Assembly (NCBI GenBank): GCA_031761405.1
Contig: JASEVX010000007.1
Location: forward strand, 25,818,859-25,882,858
Source of the DNA: Serripes groenlandicus
Lineage: Eukaryota > Mollusca > Bivalvia > Cardiida > Cardiidae
Direction: 5' to 3'
Length of the DNA: 64,000 nt
This document shows positions 51,925 to 62,120 of this stretch, one piece after another. Below the pieces are notes generated by a model. It made no database searches and was not told the DNA's origin. It worked only from the letters and a program-made list of their open reading frames with translations. Each line of letters begins with the position of its first letter. Within the stretch, counting starts at the first letter, position 1. Both the position numbers and the translations under genes were made by a program.

Positions 51925-52712
51925 TCATAAACATCAGCAAAAGACAACTTTTGAAAATACTGGTGAAAACTAGAAATATCACTGAAGGTGATGAATACCC
52001 CCAGCTGGTGCCTGACAATATACATATATATGAGAAATTCAAGGGGCCATAACTCATTTGAAATTAATTCGAGTGCAACACGCCGACAATATGCACAAAT
52101 AGGCTTGATATCAATCATTCTTGTGAAGTTATATTGAATTCTGACCAAGGGTTGCTGAGAAATAGTGTTCACAAGAAATGTCTACAGACCAACTGTGTAT
52201 GAGAAATTCAAGGGGCCATAACTCATCTAAAAATAATTCCAGTGCAACACACCGACCATATGCACAACTAGGCTTGGTATCAATCATTCTTGTGAAGTTA
52301 TATTGAATTCTGACCAAGGGTTGCTGAGAAATAGTGTTCACAAGAAATGTCTATAGACCAACTATGTATGATAAATTCAAGGGGCCATAACTCATTTAAA
52401 AATAGTTCCAGTGCAACACGCCGACAATATGCACAACTAGGCTTGGTATCAATTATTCTTGTGAAGTTATATTGAATTCTGACTAAGGGTTGCTGAGAAA
52501 TAGTGTTCACAAGAAATGTCCAGACCAACGGACCGACCAACCGTCAAGCGTGAATCCTATATAGCCCCCATATACTATGTATCTGGGGGTATAATAAGAA
52601 ATAGTAAGAGAAATTGTTCCTAAATGTTCCTAAATGAACCTTTGGTCACAATGTTGTCAGAAGTCGTTTGCTGGATATGAGTTCAAAGGTGTCTACATGT
52701 GGGAACTGGTTA
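51925..52712 (+). mobile_element. TTAA MITE (family B) split by element J copy 2
   Basis: Left piece CATCAGCAAAAGACAACTTT and TGAAAATACTGGTG (51928-51965). Right piece AGTAAGAGAAATTGTTCC, CACAATGTTGTCAGAAGTCG and ACATGTGGGAACTGGTTAA (52605-52712). Element J2 sits between. The 5' terminus is lost. Confidence 0.5.
51966..52597 (+). mobile_element. Pearl-like element family J, copy 2
   Basis: AAACTAGAAATATCACTGAA then GATGAATACCCCC. Three units of about 172 bp (AAGGGGCCATAACTCATTTA, CAGTGCAACACGCCGACAAT, ATCATTCTTGTGAAGTTATA, GACCAAGGGTTGCTGAGAAA). A short GACCAACGGACCGACC tract, then the hairpin AGCCCCCATATACT...GTATCTGGGGGTATAATAA. Confidence 0.8.
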
Positions 52713-52714
52713 AC

Positions 52715-52800
52715 TAGAGCTCTGATCTATTATGAACAATTTCTCCTTTTGACACAATATTTAAAATAGTCATCTACTGCAGATGCAATTAAATGCATTT
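52715..52800 (+). mobile_element. TTAA MITE (family B), right-half fragment
   Basis: CTATTATGAACAATTTCTCC, TTAAAATAGTCATCTACTGC and AGATGCAATTAAATGC. Confidence 0.45.
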
Positions 52801-52802
52801 TA

Positions 52803-53010
52803 TCTAATATAGATGCTTTCTGAAGCCTCTGCAGCAGACGGCTCTTTTAAAACATAGTGACAAAAGAAAAAATTGCTCAAAACGAGCAATTTCTCTTTTT
52901 GCAACAATGTTTTCCACTTTAAGTTATTCAATTAAAGAGATTTTCCATTTTTTGACAAAATATGTTCAAAGTCGTCTGCTGCAGAATTGTTGTATGAGGG
53001 CAACGGTTAA
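52803..53010 (-). mobile_element. TTAA MITE (family B), left terminus lost
   Basis: ATATAGATGCTTTCTGAAGC, GCAGCAGACGGCTC, perfect centre AAATTGCTCAAAACGAGCAA, end TTGTATGAGGGCAACGGTTAA. Confidence 0.75.
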
Positions 53011-53216
53011 AGGTCCTCAGAGTGTTTAATTTGGTTTAAATTCTCATGAAAAGTAAAGACAAACATTGTTTATAGCCTTGACTTTGTCAATGGAAGTCGT
53101 TTCACTTGAAATAAAATTAAATTAAGATCGATACCTTAAATGAAAATCCCTAGATATGATCATTTTTACATTAGCAAAATGTTTTCACAGATAAAGGATC
53201 CCAAGACATTATGATA

Positions 53217-53430
53217 TTAACCTTTTCCCACATACAGCAAATCTGCAGCAGACGACTTTGAAAACATGGTGACAAAAACCTGAAAAATCTCCATAAAAGA
53301 TACCTTAATTGTTAAATAAAGTTGAAAACATTGTGACCAAAGGAGAAATTGCTTATCATGAGAGAATAATGAGCAATTTCACCTTTTGCCACAGTGTTTT
53401 CAAAATGCGTCTGCAGGTAGTAAAGGGTTA
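53217..53430 (+). mobile_element. TTAA MITE (family B), full length
   Basis: TTAACCTTTTCCCACATACA; CTGCAGCAGACGACTTTGAA; centre AAATTGCTTATCATGAGAGA plus an extra ATAATGAGCAATTTC; end GTAGTAAAGGGTTAA. Confidence 0.8.
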
Positions 53431-53489
53431 AAATAACCCTTTCCCACATCAACATCTCTGCAACAGATGACTTTTAAAACATATTAGCA

Positions 53490-54697
53490 ACAAGAGCGCC
53501 AAATGTCACAAAATACGCCTGTCCTGTTTTCTTGAGACCAATTAAGTATAGTGATAATTGGTTGTACATTAGGCAAATTTAGAGAGCAGACACTGTTAGT
53601 ACAGTTTTGGCCATTTCGAGGGACATAAGTGTGTAGTGACTAAGATAACGTGGTAAGTTATCAAACTTGTCCAAGATATTATGCCAATATACATTCTGAC
53701 CAAATTTGGTGATGATTGGACAAAGGCTTCTAAAGTTATTGAGCTGACAAGACCAATTTTAGGTAATTTCTATAATTAAAGGGCAATAACTCTTGATTGA
53801 CTAAAGCAATATGGCTAGGTATCGAACTTGTCCGAGATATTATGCCAATACACATTCTGACTAAATTTGGTGATGATTGGAATGAATGTATATTGTTTTA
53901 TGGCGCATCGACAGCTAAGGTCATTTAGCGCGCAATTAAATTTAATTATTCATGATCCCTGGGTAAACAAACCAGTACTAGGCTAGAAAATGTGCCTTGC
54001 CCAAGGGCACTCCACCATGACCGTAGTGCCGTGACTGGGGATCGAACCCGGGACACCCGGTTTCGAAATCCCCGACGCTAACCACTCGACCACAGCAGAT
54101 TCCTGGTGATGATTGGAGCAAGGCTTCTAAAGTTATTGAGCTGACAATCCCAATCTTAGGTAATTTCTTTTATAAAAGGGTGATAACTCTTGATTGACTA
54201 AAGCAATATTGCTAGTTATCGAACTTGTCTGAGATATTATGCCAATATACATTCTGACCAAATTTGGTGATAATTGGACAAAGGCTTCTAAAGTTATTTA
54301 GCTGACAAGACCAATTTTAGGTAATTTCTATAATTAAAGGGCGATAACTCTTGATTGATTAAACCAATATGGCTAGGTATCAAACTTGTCCGAGATATTA
54401 TGCCAATACACATTCTGACAAAATTTGGTGATGATTGGAGCAAGGCTTCTAAAGTTATTGAGCTGACAATCCCAATCTTAGGTAATTTCTTTTATAAAAG
54501 GGTGATAACTCTTGATTGACTAAAGCGATATTGCTAGTTATCAAACTTGTCCGAGATATTATGCCAATACACATTCTGACCAAATTTGGTGATGATTGGA
54601 CAAAGGCTTCTTAAGTTATTGAGCTGACAACATACTGGACGCCGCCCGCCCGTACGCCGCAGGTAAAACTATAATACGATCTGTTTGCGTATAAAAA
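53490..54697 (+). mobile_element. Pearl-like element family E, copy 1
   Basis: 5' end AACAAGAGCGCCAAATGTCA, CAAAATACGCCTGTCC. About five units of roughly 165 bp (AGGTAATTTCTATAATTAAA, GGGCAATAACTCTTGATTGA, ATCGAACTTGTCCGAGATAT, TATGCCAATACACATTCTGA, AATTTGGTGATGATTGGA). 3' end GCCCGCCCGTACGCCGCAGG, ACTATAATACGATC, GCGTATAAAA. AATACGCC and GCGTAT are inverted. No GACGG tract; GACGCCGCCCGCCCG stands in its place. A full-length SINE is inserted. Confidence 0.8.
53868..54117 (-). mobile_element. SINE family S1, full length, with target duplication
   Basis: Perfect 14 bp duplication TGGTGATGATTGGA at 53868-53881 and 54104-54117. On the minus strand the insert reads AATCTGCTGTGGTCGAGTGG, TTAGCGTCGGGGATTTCGAA (A-box region), CCCGGGTTCGATCCCCAGTC (B box), the body with GGAGTGCCCTTGGGCAAGGC, GTTTACCCAGGGATCATGAA, GCGCGCTAAATGACCTTAGC, and a short ATTC tail. 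The reference copy for S1. TRNA-derived, pol III type; TSDs imply LINE-mediated insertion. The partner LINE is not in this window. Confidence 0.92.
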
Positions 54698-54810
54698 CGT
54701 ATAAAATCTCCAAAAACAAAAGTTTAATTATTAGATAAAGTTTAAATCATATTGACAAATTCGTCTGCTGCATATGTTTATGAAAATGTATATATGTGGG
54801 ACAGGGTTAA

Positions 54811-55734
54811 TACAAATCTGCCAAAAGGCAGTTTGTTTGTATGGTGTTTTATGGTGCTTTTAACAATTTAACAGGTATATCCCAGCGTTTCATGGGCAAG
54901 TTGCCAGCATTTTTGAAGAAAAAGAAAAGTTTGTGTATAGCAAAAGCATTTCAAAACCAATTGAAAAACAGTGTATACATGTTGAATTCTGTGGTGTAAG
55001 ACATGTATCATACTATATTATGTCTTGGACATTATGTTGTTCAGACATACATAAAACAATATGAATGACAGTTACAATGTACGATTGGCAAATATTAAGG
55101 GATAATTAGTACATGTTCTTGTATTTCACATGATAGCAGCTTGCTCACTGATTATCACAATAGGCCTTCCTCTTTCACACAGAGAACCCCAAATAGAAGA
55201 TAATGTTTTTAGCACATCTTTAACACAAGATATATGGTGCACTACAATCAAATAAATCCATTTATTTAATATAGTTAACATGACTTTTGATGCACCACAA
55301 TGATATAAATCCTTTTATTTAATATATTTTACATTACATAACGCATAAGAATGCCGTAAATCATTTTAATATACATAACATATATATACATAGTATTGCG
55401 GTACCAGAAAACAGAAAACTTATCTTTTATGCCTTACATATGCATTTTAACCCACTTGCAGCAGAACTCAGTAAATTACCACTGTGAATTGTTCATCTTA
55501 TTTTGGTGTACGCTTTCTTTCTTAACAGTATACCATATCGTTGATTATTGTGATACAATGTGTCTGGCCTTTTACACATGTAATTCACAAACAATGACAT
55601 AAAAATAAGATTCACTTGGTCATTACTTAAACATTTCCCCTTATGGATGGGATCTCCATTCTCTTGTTTACTTCCCCACCAAACCAAACCTTCTATGGTC
55701 CCTGTCCTTCAATGCCTGCAATATAGCTTGACTC
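54811..55734. other. Mostly unclassified, with a SINE-like scrap and a local duplication
   Basis: TGTTTGTATGGTGTTTTATG, GGTGCTTTTAACAATTTAAC (54835-54880) resembles the S2 tail side. GTGCACTACAATCAAATAAA (55234) and ATGCACCACAATGATATAAA (55303) head two related blocks 69 bp apart. Nothing else recognised. Confidence 0.4.
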
Positions 55735-55918
55735 TTATTCCACATTCAGCAAATGTGTAGCCGACAGCTTTGAAAACACCCAGGCAAAAATATCAATGGT
55801 ATAGACTTGAAAAGATTGTGGCAAAAGGAGAAATTGCAATTTCTTCTTTTGTAACAATAATTTCAAGTGTCGTCTGTTGCAGATGTATCAGAATGGGTCT
55901 TAATGAGGGAAAGGTTTA
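55735..55918 (+). mobile_element. TTAA MITE (family B), left terminus lost
   Basis: TTCCACATTCAGCAAATGTG, GGAGAAATTGCAATTTCTTC (central loop deleted), GTCGTCTGTTGCAGATGTAT, ATGAGGGAAAGGTTTAA. Confidence 0.65.
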
Positions 55919-56911
55919 AACAGGCCCCTTCATCTGGACCTGCTTATGGAGACCCTTGCATTTGTGCTTCTCCCACAATACTACAAATTCATGCTTAGGT
56001 GACATAGTTTCAGATCTTTCAGTACTTTGATAATATCTGTTTTTCAAGCTAAATGCTATTAAAATCAAAGCGCTGAAAGCTCTGATAGTATAGGGGCATA
56101 TGTAAGTTGAAAATATATGGCATAGTTAATATGGACAAACATTGTTGAAACAATAAATCATCGACCTTTAAACAAACCAAATCAAATATTTTTGAAACAA
56201 CACAGACTGCCTGCCAATAACCAATACCTCATTTATCAAAGTTTGACCCTTATCTTGTATAGACAAAATAAATCACGAAGGACAAAATATTGACAAAAAA
56301 CTGATCAGATTTGCATTCGAAATATTGCATCGGTCTCCTCATCTCAATGTATAAGTGTGATGACTTTGAAATGGATCTGCCAAACAGAGACAAAGTATTG
56401 ACACATTAATGCAAACCGTAACGGACAGATGGATGAACATACAGTCAGTCGCTCCGGACAAAGTACAAAGCTTGGGGAAGCACTCATTAACGAACAAGAG
56501 CATTTCACAGAACGCATGTGTTGCCTGCGAAAGCCATATAATAAGTGAGAACATGAAAAGAAAAAATATACACACTCCAAACACAGCATGCTAAAGTTTT
56601 GGTAATGGTGCACTGCATATCTGTTGGTTATAAGTTATCTACAAACCAAGTTTTAAATGGATACAATGGAAATTAAATAAGAAAATGGCTGAACTAAATA
56701 AGGAAACATGGAGATTACTAAAAATAAGCAGACCAGAGTTATGTACCTAGTATTTTGATTCTCCTGATCACACGTTATAAGTGTGACCACTTCGAAATGA
56801 ATCTGCCAAGCAGAAACAACGTTTTGACCAATAAATGCAAACCATGACGGACGGACTAATGCACATTCAGGCAGGCAGCCGGCCGGACGCCGGATAATCC
56901 CTCCAAGCGTT
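55919..56911. other. Unclassified stretch
   Basis: Two related pieces, GTATAAGTGTGATGACTTTG with CAAACAGAGACAAAGTATTG (56348) and TTATAAGTGTGACCACTTCG with CAAGCAGAAACAACG (56775), suggest a diverged pearl-like repeat; GCAGGCAGCCGGCCGGACGC (56870) may be its distal tract. The 81- to 89-residue antisense frames at 56339-56613 have no recognisable domain. Confidence 0.4.
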
Positions 56912-57230
56912 ACAGACAGAGATTGATTGATTGATTTGGGTTTAACGCCTTTTCAGCAATGTTTTAGTCATATCATGGCAGCCAGTTCACCTATTCATAT
57001 GTTTCCTGGTTTCTCACACCAGTACTTCACACAACATACTTTCCAAGCAACTGGCTGCTTTTCCACATAGACTGTTAGCTCATTGGTGAAAGACGAATGA
57101 CGCTTGTCACAGTGACTTTTGTCAAACAACGGAAAGAATGTTGGCCGAGCTGGGGTTTGAACTCACAACCCAAGGATTGACAGCCCGCATCGCTACCGAC
57201 AGAGCTATCGGGGCTTGGCACAGACAGAGA
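56912..57230 (-). mobile_element. SINE family S2, full length with tRNA-like head
   Basis: 11 bp duplication ACAGACAGAGA at 56912-56922 and 57220-57230. Minus-strand head: AGCCCCGATAGCTCTGTCGG, TAGCGATGCGGGCTG (A-box region) and GGTTGTGAGTTCAAACCCCA (B-box-like). The body follows: CTAACAGTCTATGTGGAAAA, GCAGCCAGTTGCTTGG and GGCGTTAAACCC, with an AATCAATCAATC tail. This tells how the truncated copies at 4.2 and 36.9 kb are oriented. Confidence 0.88.
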
Positions 57231-57249
57231 CAACACATAAAGTAATGAT

Positions 57250-57303
57250 TACAGAAGACTGGTTAAATGTGTCAAATCACGTCTGTGTTTAGGAAAGAGT
57301 TAA
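57250..57303 (+). mobile_element. TTAA MITE (family B), terminus only
   Basis: GTGTCAAATCACGTCTGTGT then TTAGGAAAGAGTTAA. Confidence 0.4.
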
Positions 57304-57459
57304 CATGTTATGGTATTTGTAATGTATTTGCAGTTTAATTGAATCTCCGAAAAGTGCCATTACAAGGTTAATTGACAAAATCCTATTTAGACCCGAAGGG
57401 TTGACCCGAACTCTGCTGATATAATATTATTTCAACATTTACCTGAAATCATGTGCTTT

Positions 57460-57806
57460 AAAAATTTCAGAGAATATAAGTTGTAGAAATCTGGAAGTAG
57501 GCATTTACTTCAAATGCATCTATAGGTAAAACATTTTTGGAAAAGTAAAAATTACTTGTTTCAAGCAATTTGGTCCTTTTGCCATAATTGTTTTCTAGGG
57601 TCACCTGCTTTGAATATTTCAGAGAGTATTACATAAAAGTTGTAGAAATTTGGAAGTAGGCATTTGATTTATATACATACATATATATATAATATTGTTG
57701 ATAAAAGAGAAATTGCTTGTTTTCATCCTTTGGTACAATGTTTTCAAGAATCATGAGACTGCTGCATAAGGTAATCAAAGGTTGTCTGTCTTATGGAAAG
57801 GGCTAA
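57460..57806. mobile_element. Degenerate family B MITEs within a duplicated segment
   Basis: TTTCAGAGAATATAAGTTGT, AGAAATCTGGAAGTAGGCAT (57467) and TTTCAGAGAGTATTACATAA, GAAATTTGGAAGTAGGCATT (57616) are two related copies. Each is followed by a MITE-like centre (AATTACTTGTTTCAAGCAAT; GAAATTGCTTGTTTTCATCC). The end TTATGGAAAGGGCTAA lies at 57791. Confidence 0.45.
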
Positions 57807-57829
57807 ATCAGACAGATGGATACAAAACC

Positions 57830-58707
57830 CAAGAGGGCCATGATGGCCCTAGATCACTTACCTGAATTATGCAATGTGATTTCTAATGCAAAACACATCA
57901 AGTCAAACATTCTCATAAAGATTTTAAATGCAACCTCCAGAGTGTTAACAAGATTTTCCATCGTTTGGCCTAGTAACCTATTTTGTTTTACCTGATATGA
58001 CCCATATTCCACAGTGGACTAGATATCATCAAGACAAACATTCTGACAAAGTTTCAACTTACTCAAATTAAAAATGCGAAATAGTTTTTAACATAATATG
58101 AATCCATATTCGAACTTGGCCTAGATATCGTTAAGACAAACATTCTGAAAAACATTGAAGATGCTGAAGCAAAACATGCGGCTTCTATAGTGTACAGACA
58201 TATGTCTGACCAATATTCAAACTTGGCCTTCATCAAGACAACCATTCTGATAAAAGTTTCAACATGTTCAAGTTGAAAATGCAGCATCCAGAGTTTTAAC
58301 AAGATTTCCCTTCAATTTTGCCTAATGGCCTAGTGACCTAGTTTCTGACCCAATATGAGCCTTATTCGAAATTGACCTAGATATCATTAAGACAAACATT
58401 GACATTCTGACACAAAATTTCAAACTGCTGAAGCAAATGTTGTGGCCTTCCTTCAATTTGACTAAGTGACCTAGTTTCTTTACAATATGACCCATATTTG
58501 AACTTGACCTAGATATCATTCAGACAAACATTCTGACAAAATTTCAATGAATGTTCTGTGAAAATTTCATGAAGATCCGATGCAAAACGTAGCCTGTAGT
58601 GTGTTAACAAGACAACTGTTGATGAAGCACGACGGAGGACAGACGGATGCCAGAAAATGTTATCACAATAGCTCACCTTGAACACTTCATGCACAGGTGA
58701 GCTAAAA
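57830..58707 (+). mobile_element. Pearl-like element family A, variant, complete
   Basis: CAAGAGGGCCATGATGGCCC start, as at 25021; about five diverged and internally deleted units. Then GATGAAGCACGACGGAGGAC, AGACGGATGCC, and CACAATAGCTCACCTTGAAC, GCACAGGTGAGCTAAAAA. Same subfamily as the 25 kb copy. Confidence 0.8.
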
Positions 58708-58867
58708 AGAAAGAGAATTGATTCCTAAGTGTCACCCTGCCGAGACAGGTAAGACAATAAATGTTTTATGTAACAAGTATTCATGTAGAAAGGACAAGGT
58801 TGCCATTATTGTCACACATTAATGGAAATGTCTGTATGCCATGTCAACTCAATCAGAACATATTGTG

Positions 58868-59060
58868 CTAAACCCTTTCCCACATACAACCAATATGGCC
58901 AATCTTTATAAATGAAAGTATAGTATTTGAATATAATTGAAACATTGTGGCAAAAACAGAAATATATTCATTATGAGCAATTTCTCCTTTTGCAACATTG
59001 TTTTCAAGTGTTGTCTGCTGCAGATGCATCAAAATGGCTGTGTGTCTTTATGTGGTTAAT
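58868..59060 (+). mobile_element. TTAA MITE (family B), diverged
   Basis: CTAAACCCTTTCCCACATAC start, first arm deleted, centre ATTCATTATGAGCAATTTCT, GTTGTCTGCTGCAGATGCAT, end TTATGTGGTTAA. Confidence 0.65.
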
Positions 59061-59164
59061 AGATGTATATTATCTACTGCAGAATTGACAGCTAGATCTT
59101 TCCCTGGTGCAGAAATCTCATGCTTTAGCAGCAAAGTGCTAAGCTGTAACAAAACGTGCCTGTC

Positions 59165-59808
59165 AGGGAGGCATAAATCTGGAATGATCAGGAAGGCATA
59201 ACTCTGGAATAATTTAAGTAATTTGGCCAGTATTTAATTGTAACCAAGGTTTCATGCCCATAAATATTCAAAGCAAGTTAAAGAGCGGAAAAGGCATATT
59301 TGACCAAATTTTGGATAATTCAAGGAAATATTCAAAAAGTGTCTAGGGCAATTTGGATGGTTATCAAACTTGGCCCAGACACAATGCCAACACACATGTT
59401 CACCAAGTTTGGTAAATATTGGATGAAAACTATTTAACTTACAGAGCAAATAAGGGATTTTAGCCAATTTTGGATAATTCTAGGCAGCCTAAAGTGCCTT
59501 GGTGATTTTGCCCAAAACATATTCATCAAGTTTGGTGAAGAGTGGATGAAAAACTGTTTGACTTAGGGAGTGGGCATTACTAATTTAGACAATTTTGTAT
59601 AATTCAAAGACCATAATTTAAATGTGCTTTGCAGTATTTGGTTAGTTAATGGACTTGGACAAGATATCATTATGCATACAAACATGTTCAACAAGTTTGG
59701 TGAAGATTGAATGAAAACTATTTGACCTAGAGAACAGACAATGTGACAACAGTGCCCGCCATTCGCCGCAGGTGATCCCATAATACGGCTCTACAGGCGT
59801 ATAAAAAG
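59165..59808 (+). mobile_element. Pearl-like element family E, copy 2
   Basis: About four units (GACCAAATTTTGGATAATTC, AACTTGGCCCAGACACAATG, CACATGTTCACCAAGTTTGG, TGGATGAAAACTATTTAACT). 3' end CCCGCCATTCGCCGCAGGTG, CCATAATACGGCTC, ACAGGCGTATAAAAA as in copy 1. The 5' end is not clear; the AACAAGAGCGCC start was not found. Confidence 0.65.
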
Positions 59809-60068
59809 GAATACAATTATTCTTCCAAGTTTCCATCTGTTTCAACTTTTTCCTTTGATGTTTTACAAAACAAAAATAACATTTTCAGTGACTTTTGACC
59901 CATCAGCTTCACCATTGACAATAGTGTCCTTCACTGTGTTTAATTGAATTATTCCATTGATCTAACAATACAATACAATATAAATACCTTTATTTCTCTC
60001 AGTTCTACAAACAGAAAACATGAGGATGAAATAAATATAAATAGTCAAAGAGGCGAAGAAAATACAAA

Positions 60069-60484
60069 ACAAAGGGCCATAATGGCCCTATATCGCTCAC
60101 CTGAGTAAGTGTTTTACGGTCCTAATTTAATTGCTCTACAAAAATAGATAACAATTTTGCCAATTTTAAAGGGCCATAATCCAGTCATGCATGAGCAAAT
60201 CTGGCTGGTTTTGAAAAGGAACCAAGCTCTTATGTATATCTAGCTACTGTATAAGTTTGGTAAACATCAGATAATAAATGATGACTTGTTCACAAGGTCA
60301 ATTATAGCAAATTTGATTTTCGAGAGGAACCAAGCTTTCAAAGATATCTAGCTGCTGAATAAGTTTGGTAAACATGGGATAATAAATGAAGACTTGATTG
60401 TGTTCACAAGAAATTGTGGACTGACGACGGAAAAAGGGCGATCACAAAAGCTCACCTTGTCACTATGTGACAGGTGAGCTAAAA
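60069..60484 (+). mobile_element. Pearl-like element, A-type ends, short
   Basis: ACAAAGGGCCATAATGGCCC, TATATCGCTCACCTGAG start; two units of about 115 bp (GAACCAAGCTCTTATGTATA, TCTAGCTACTGTATAAGTTT, GGTAAACATCAGATAATAAA) differing from family A cores. Then GACGACGGAAAAAGGGCGAT, CACAAAAGCTCACCTTGTCA, GACAGGTGAGCTAAAA. The ends match family A, the cores do not, as in element M. Confidence 0.8.
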
Positions 60485-60803
60485 CAAGAAATTCCTAATT
60501 TCCAAACGATTTCTCACTTTTCCACAGTTTAATTGTGTCACCAGACTTAGCAGGATGACACACTAGTGATAGGGATCACTGTGTCGTTTATCTGTCCGTC
60601 ATCCCTCACTTACAGACTTGGCACTCTGTGAACATTCTTAGCTTTAGAGATCTCTGCAACTGTAATGCCTGTCAAAAGTGACGAATCTAAAGTCCCTGAA
60701 AGATTTACTTTCCCATGACGTTACTGAAACTGTCTCAAAGAGTAAGGCTTGGTGTGACATGTCTGCCCTCTTCAACATCAACGTTCCATTCTGATCTCGA
60801 AAA
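60485..60803. other. No recognised feature
   Basis: About 320 bp, with one GGATGACACACTAGTGATAG stretch; no repeat or frame of note. Confidence 0.35.
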
Positions 60804-61038
60804 TTAACACTTTCCCACTCAAAACAAATTTGCGGCAGGCATCTTGGAAAGCATTTAGTAAAAATTATGGAAACCGAGACTCTATATTATATGAGAGAAC
60901 AATTATTGGATACAGCTGAAAACATTGTGCCAAAAGGAGTAATTGCTCATTGTGAAAATTATATCCTTTTGCAACAATGTTTTAAAAAGTCGCCTGCTGC
61001 AGAAGCATCAGAAAATTCTTTATGAAGGAAAGGGTTAA
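60804..61038 (+). mobile_element. TTAA MITE (family B), full length
   Basis: TTAACACTTTCCCACTCAAA; TTTGCGGCAGGCATCTTGG; centre GTAATTGCTCATTGTGAAAA; TGAAGGAAAGGGTTAA. Confidence 0.75.
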
Positions 61039-61179
61039 TACAACAATCAATACCTTATAAAACACATTTGACAAGTCTGAGAATTATCTCCTTCCATCAT
61101 TAGATGCATGACTTCCAATTCCTTCTATGCAGCACATGACCCATTGGACAAAATCTTCAGAAAAAAAGATATTAAAGAT

Positions 61180-61384
61180 ATCCCTCATATAGACGCTTTC
61201 TGACGCCTCTGCAGCAGACGGCTTTTTGAAAACATAGTGATAAAACGTGCAATTTCTCCTTTTGCCACAATGTTTTCCACTTTTTGTCATAGGTTATCCA
61301 TTCAATTATGGAGATTTTCCATTTTTTGACAAAGTACGTTCAAAGTCGTCTGATGCAGAATTGTCGTATGAGGGAAAGGGTTAA
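61180..61384 (-). mobile_element. TTAA MITE (family B), left terminus clipped
   Basis: TATCCCTCATATAGACGCTT start (CCCTTT lost), GCAGCAGACGGCTTTTTG, half of the centre (AAACGTGCAATTTCTCC), CGTATGAGGGAAAGGGTTAA end. Confidence 0.75.
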
Positions 61385-61477
61385 AGCAGAATGAACAATT
61401 TCTCTTTTTTAAGCTACGCTTTTAAACTTGCTATTATTTGTTCCAGTATTGTAAAGATGTAACAATATTTAATGTTT

Positions 61478-61711
61478 TTAACCCTTTTCCTCATACGACA
61501 ATTCTGCAGCAGATGACTTTGAACATATTTTGTCAAAAAGTAGAAAATATCTGTAATTGAATGGATAACCTATGACTAATTTTAAGTGGAAAACATTGTG
61601 GCAAAAGAAGAAATTGCTTGTTTTGAGCAATTTCTTCTTTAGTCACTATGTTTTCAAAAAGCTGTCTGCTGCAGAGGCGTCAGATAGCGTCTATATGAGG
61701 GAAAGGGTTAA
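61478..61711 (+). mobile_element. TTAA MITE (family B), full length
   Basis: TTAACCCTTTTCCTCATACG; CTGCAGCAGATGACTTTGAA; centre GAAATTGCTTGTTTTGAGCA; TATATGAGGGAAAGGGTTAA. Among the least diverged copies. Confidence 0.85.
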
Positions 61712-61847
61712 TTAAGCAGACGATTCTAAAAGCAGTATAGGAGGGAAAATTTAATCCAATTTACCTGATGTGTCAGTGCCAGAATATTCAAAAAGCTTGA
61801 GAACAAAATTGGAATTTGTTTATCTAAATGGTGTTTTAGGTCCTTAT

Positions 61848-62050
61848 TACCCTTTCTCACATACATTATTTGAAGCAGACGACTTTGAAAATGTCTAGGC
61901 TAAAATAAGAAAACTCTCTTTAAATGAGAGTTAGATTATTGAATAGAGTTTAAAAAATTGTAACAAAAAGAGAAATTGCTCATTATTCTGTCATCAAAAG
62001 TCATCTGCTGCAGAGGAGTCAAAAGATATCTGTAGGTGGGAAAGGGTTAA
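61848..62050 (+). mobile_element. TTAA MITE (family B), near full length
   Basis: TTACCCTTTCTCACATACAT; GAAGCAGACGACTTTGAAAA; GTCATCTGCTGCAGAGGAGT; GGTGGGAAAGGGTTAA. Part of the right centre is deleted. Confidence 0.7.
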
Positions 62051-62120
62051 ACAATACTACAGTTAAATCATGGTTTTACCCAGGTAAACTTCCATCAGTT
62101 ACAATCCCTGCAAGTATGAA

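Larger units (their letters stand above)
53434..54810 (+). mobile_element. TTAA MITE (family B) split by element E copy 1
   Basis: Left piece 53434-53489: AATAACCCTTTCCCACATC, CTGCAACAGATGACTTTTAA, ACATATTAGCAA. Right piece 54697-54810: ATAAAATCTCCAAAAAC, TTTAATTATTAGATAAAG, TTCGTCTGCTGCATATG, GTGGGACAGGGTTAA. Joining them restores MITE order; the E element separates them. Confidence 0.7.

Noticed and set aside
56339..56613. Two overlapping antisense frames of 81 and 89 residues with hydrophobic, Cys-rich peptides
   Set aside because: No homology recognised, overlapping frames in low-complexity AT-rich DNA, and related DNA at 56775 does not keep the frame.
57140..57220. Possible minus-strand tRNA gene
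   Set aside because: Same reason: it is the head of a full-length S2 SINE with an 11 bp target duplication outside.
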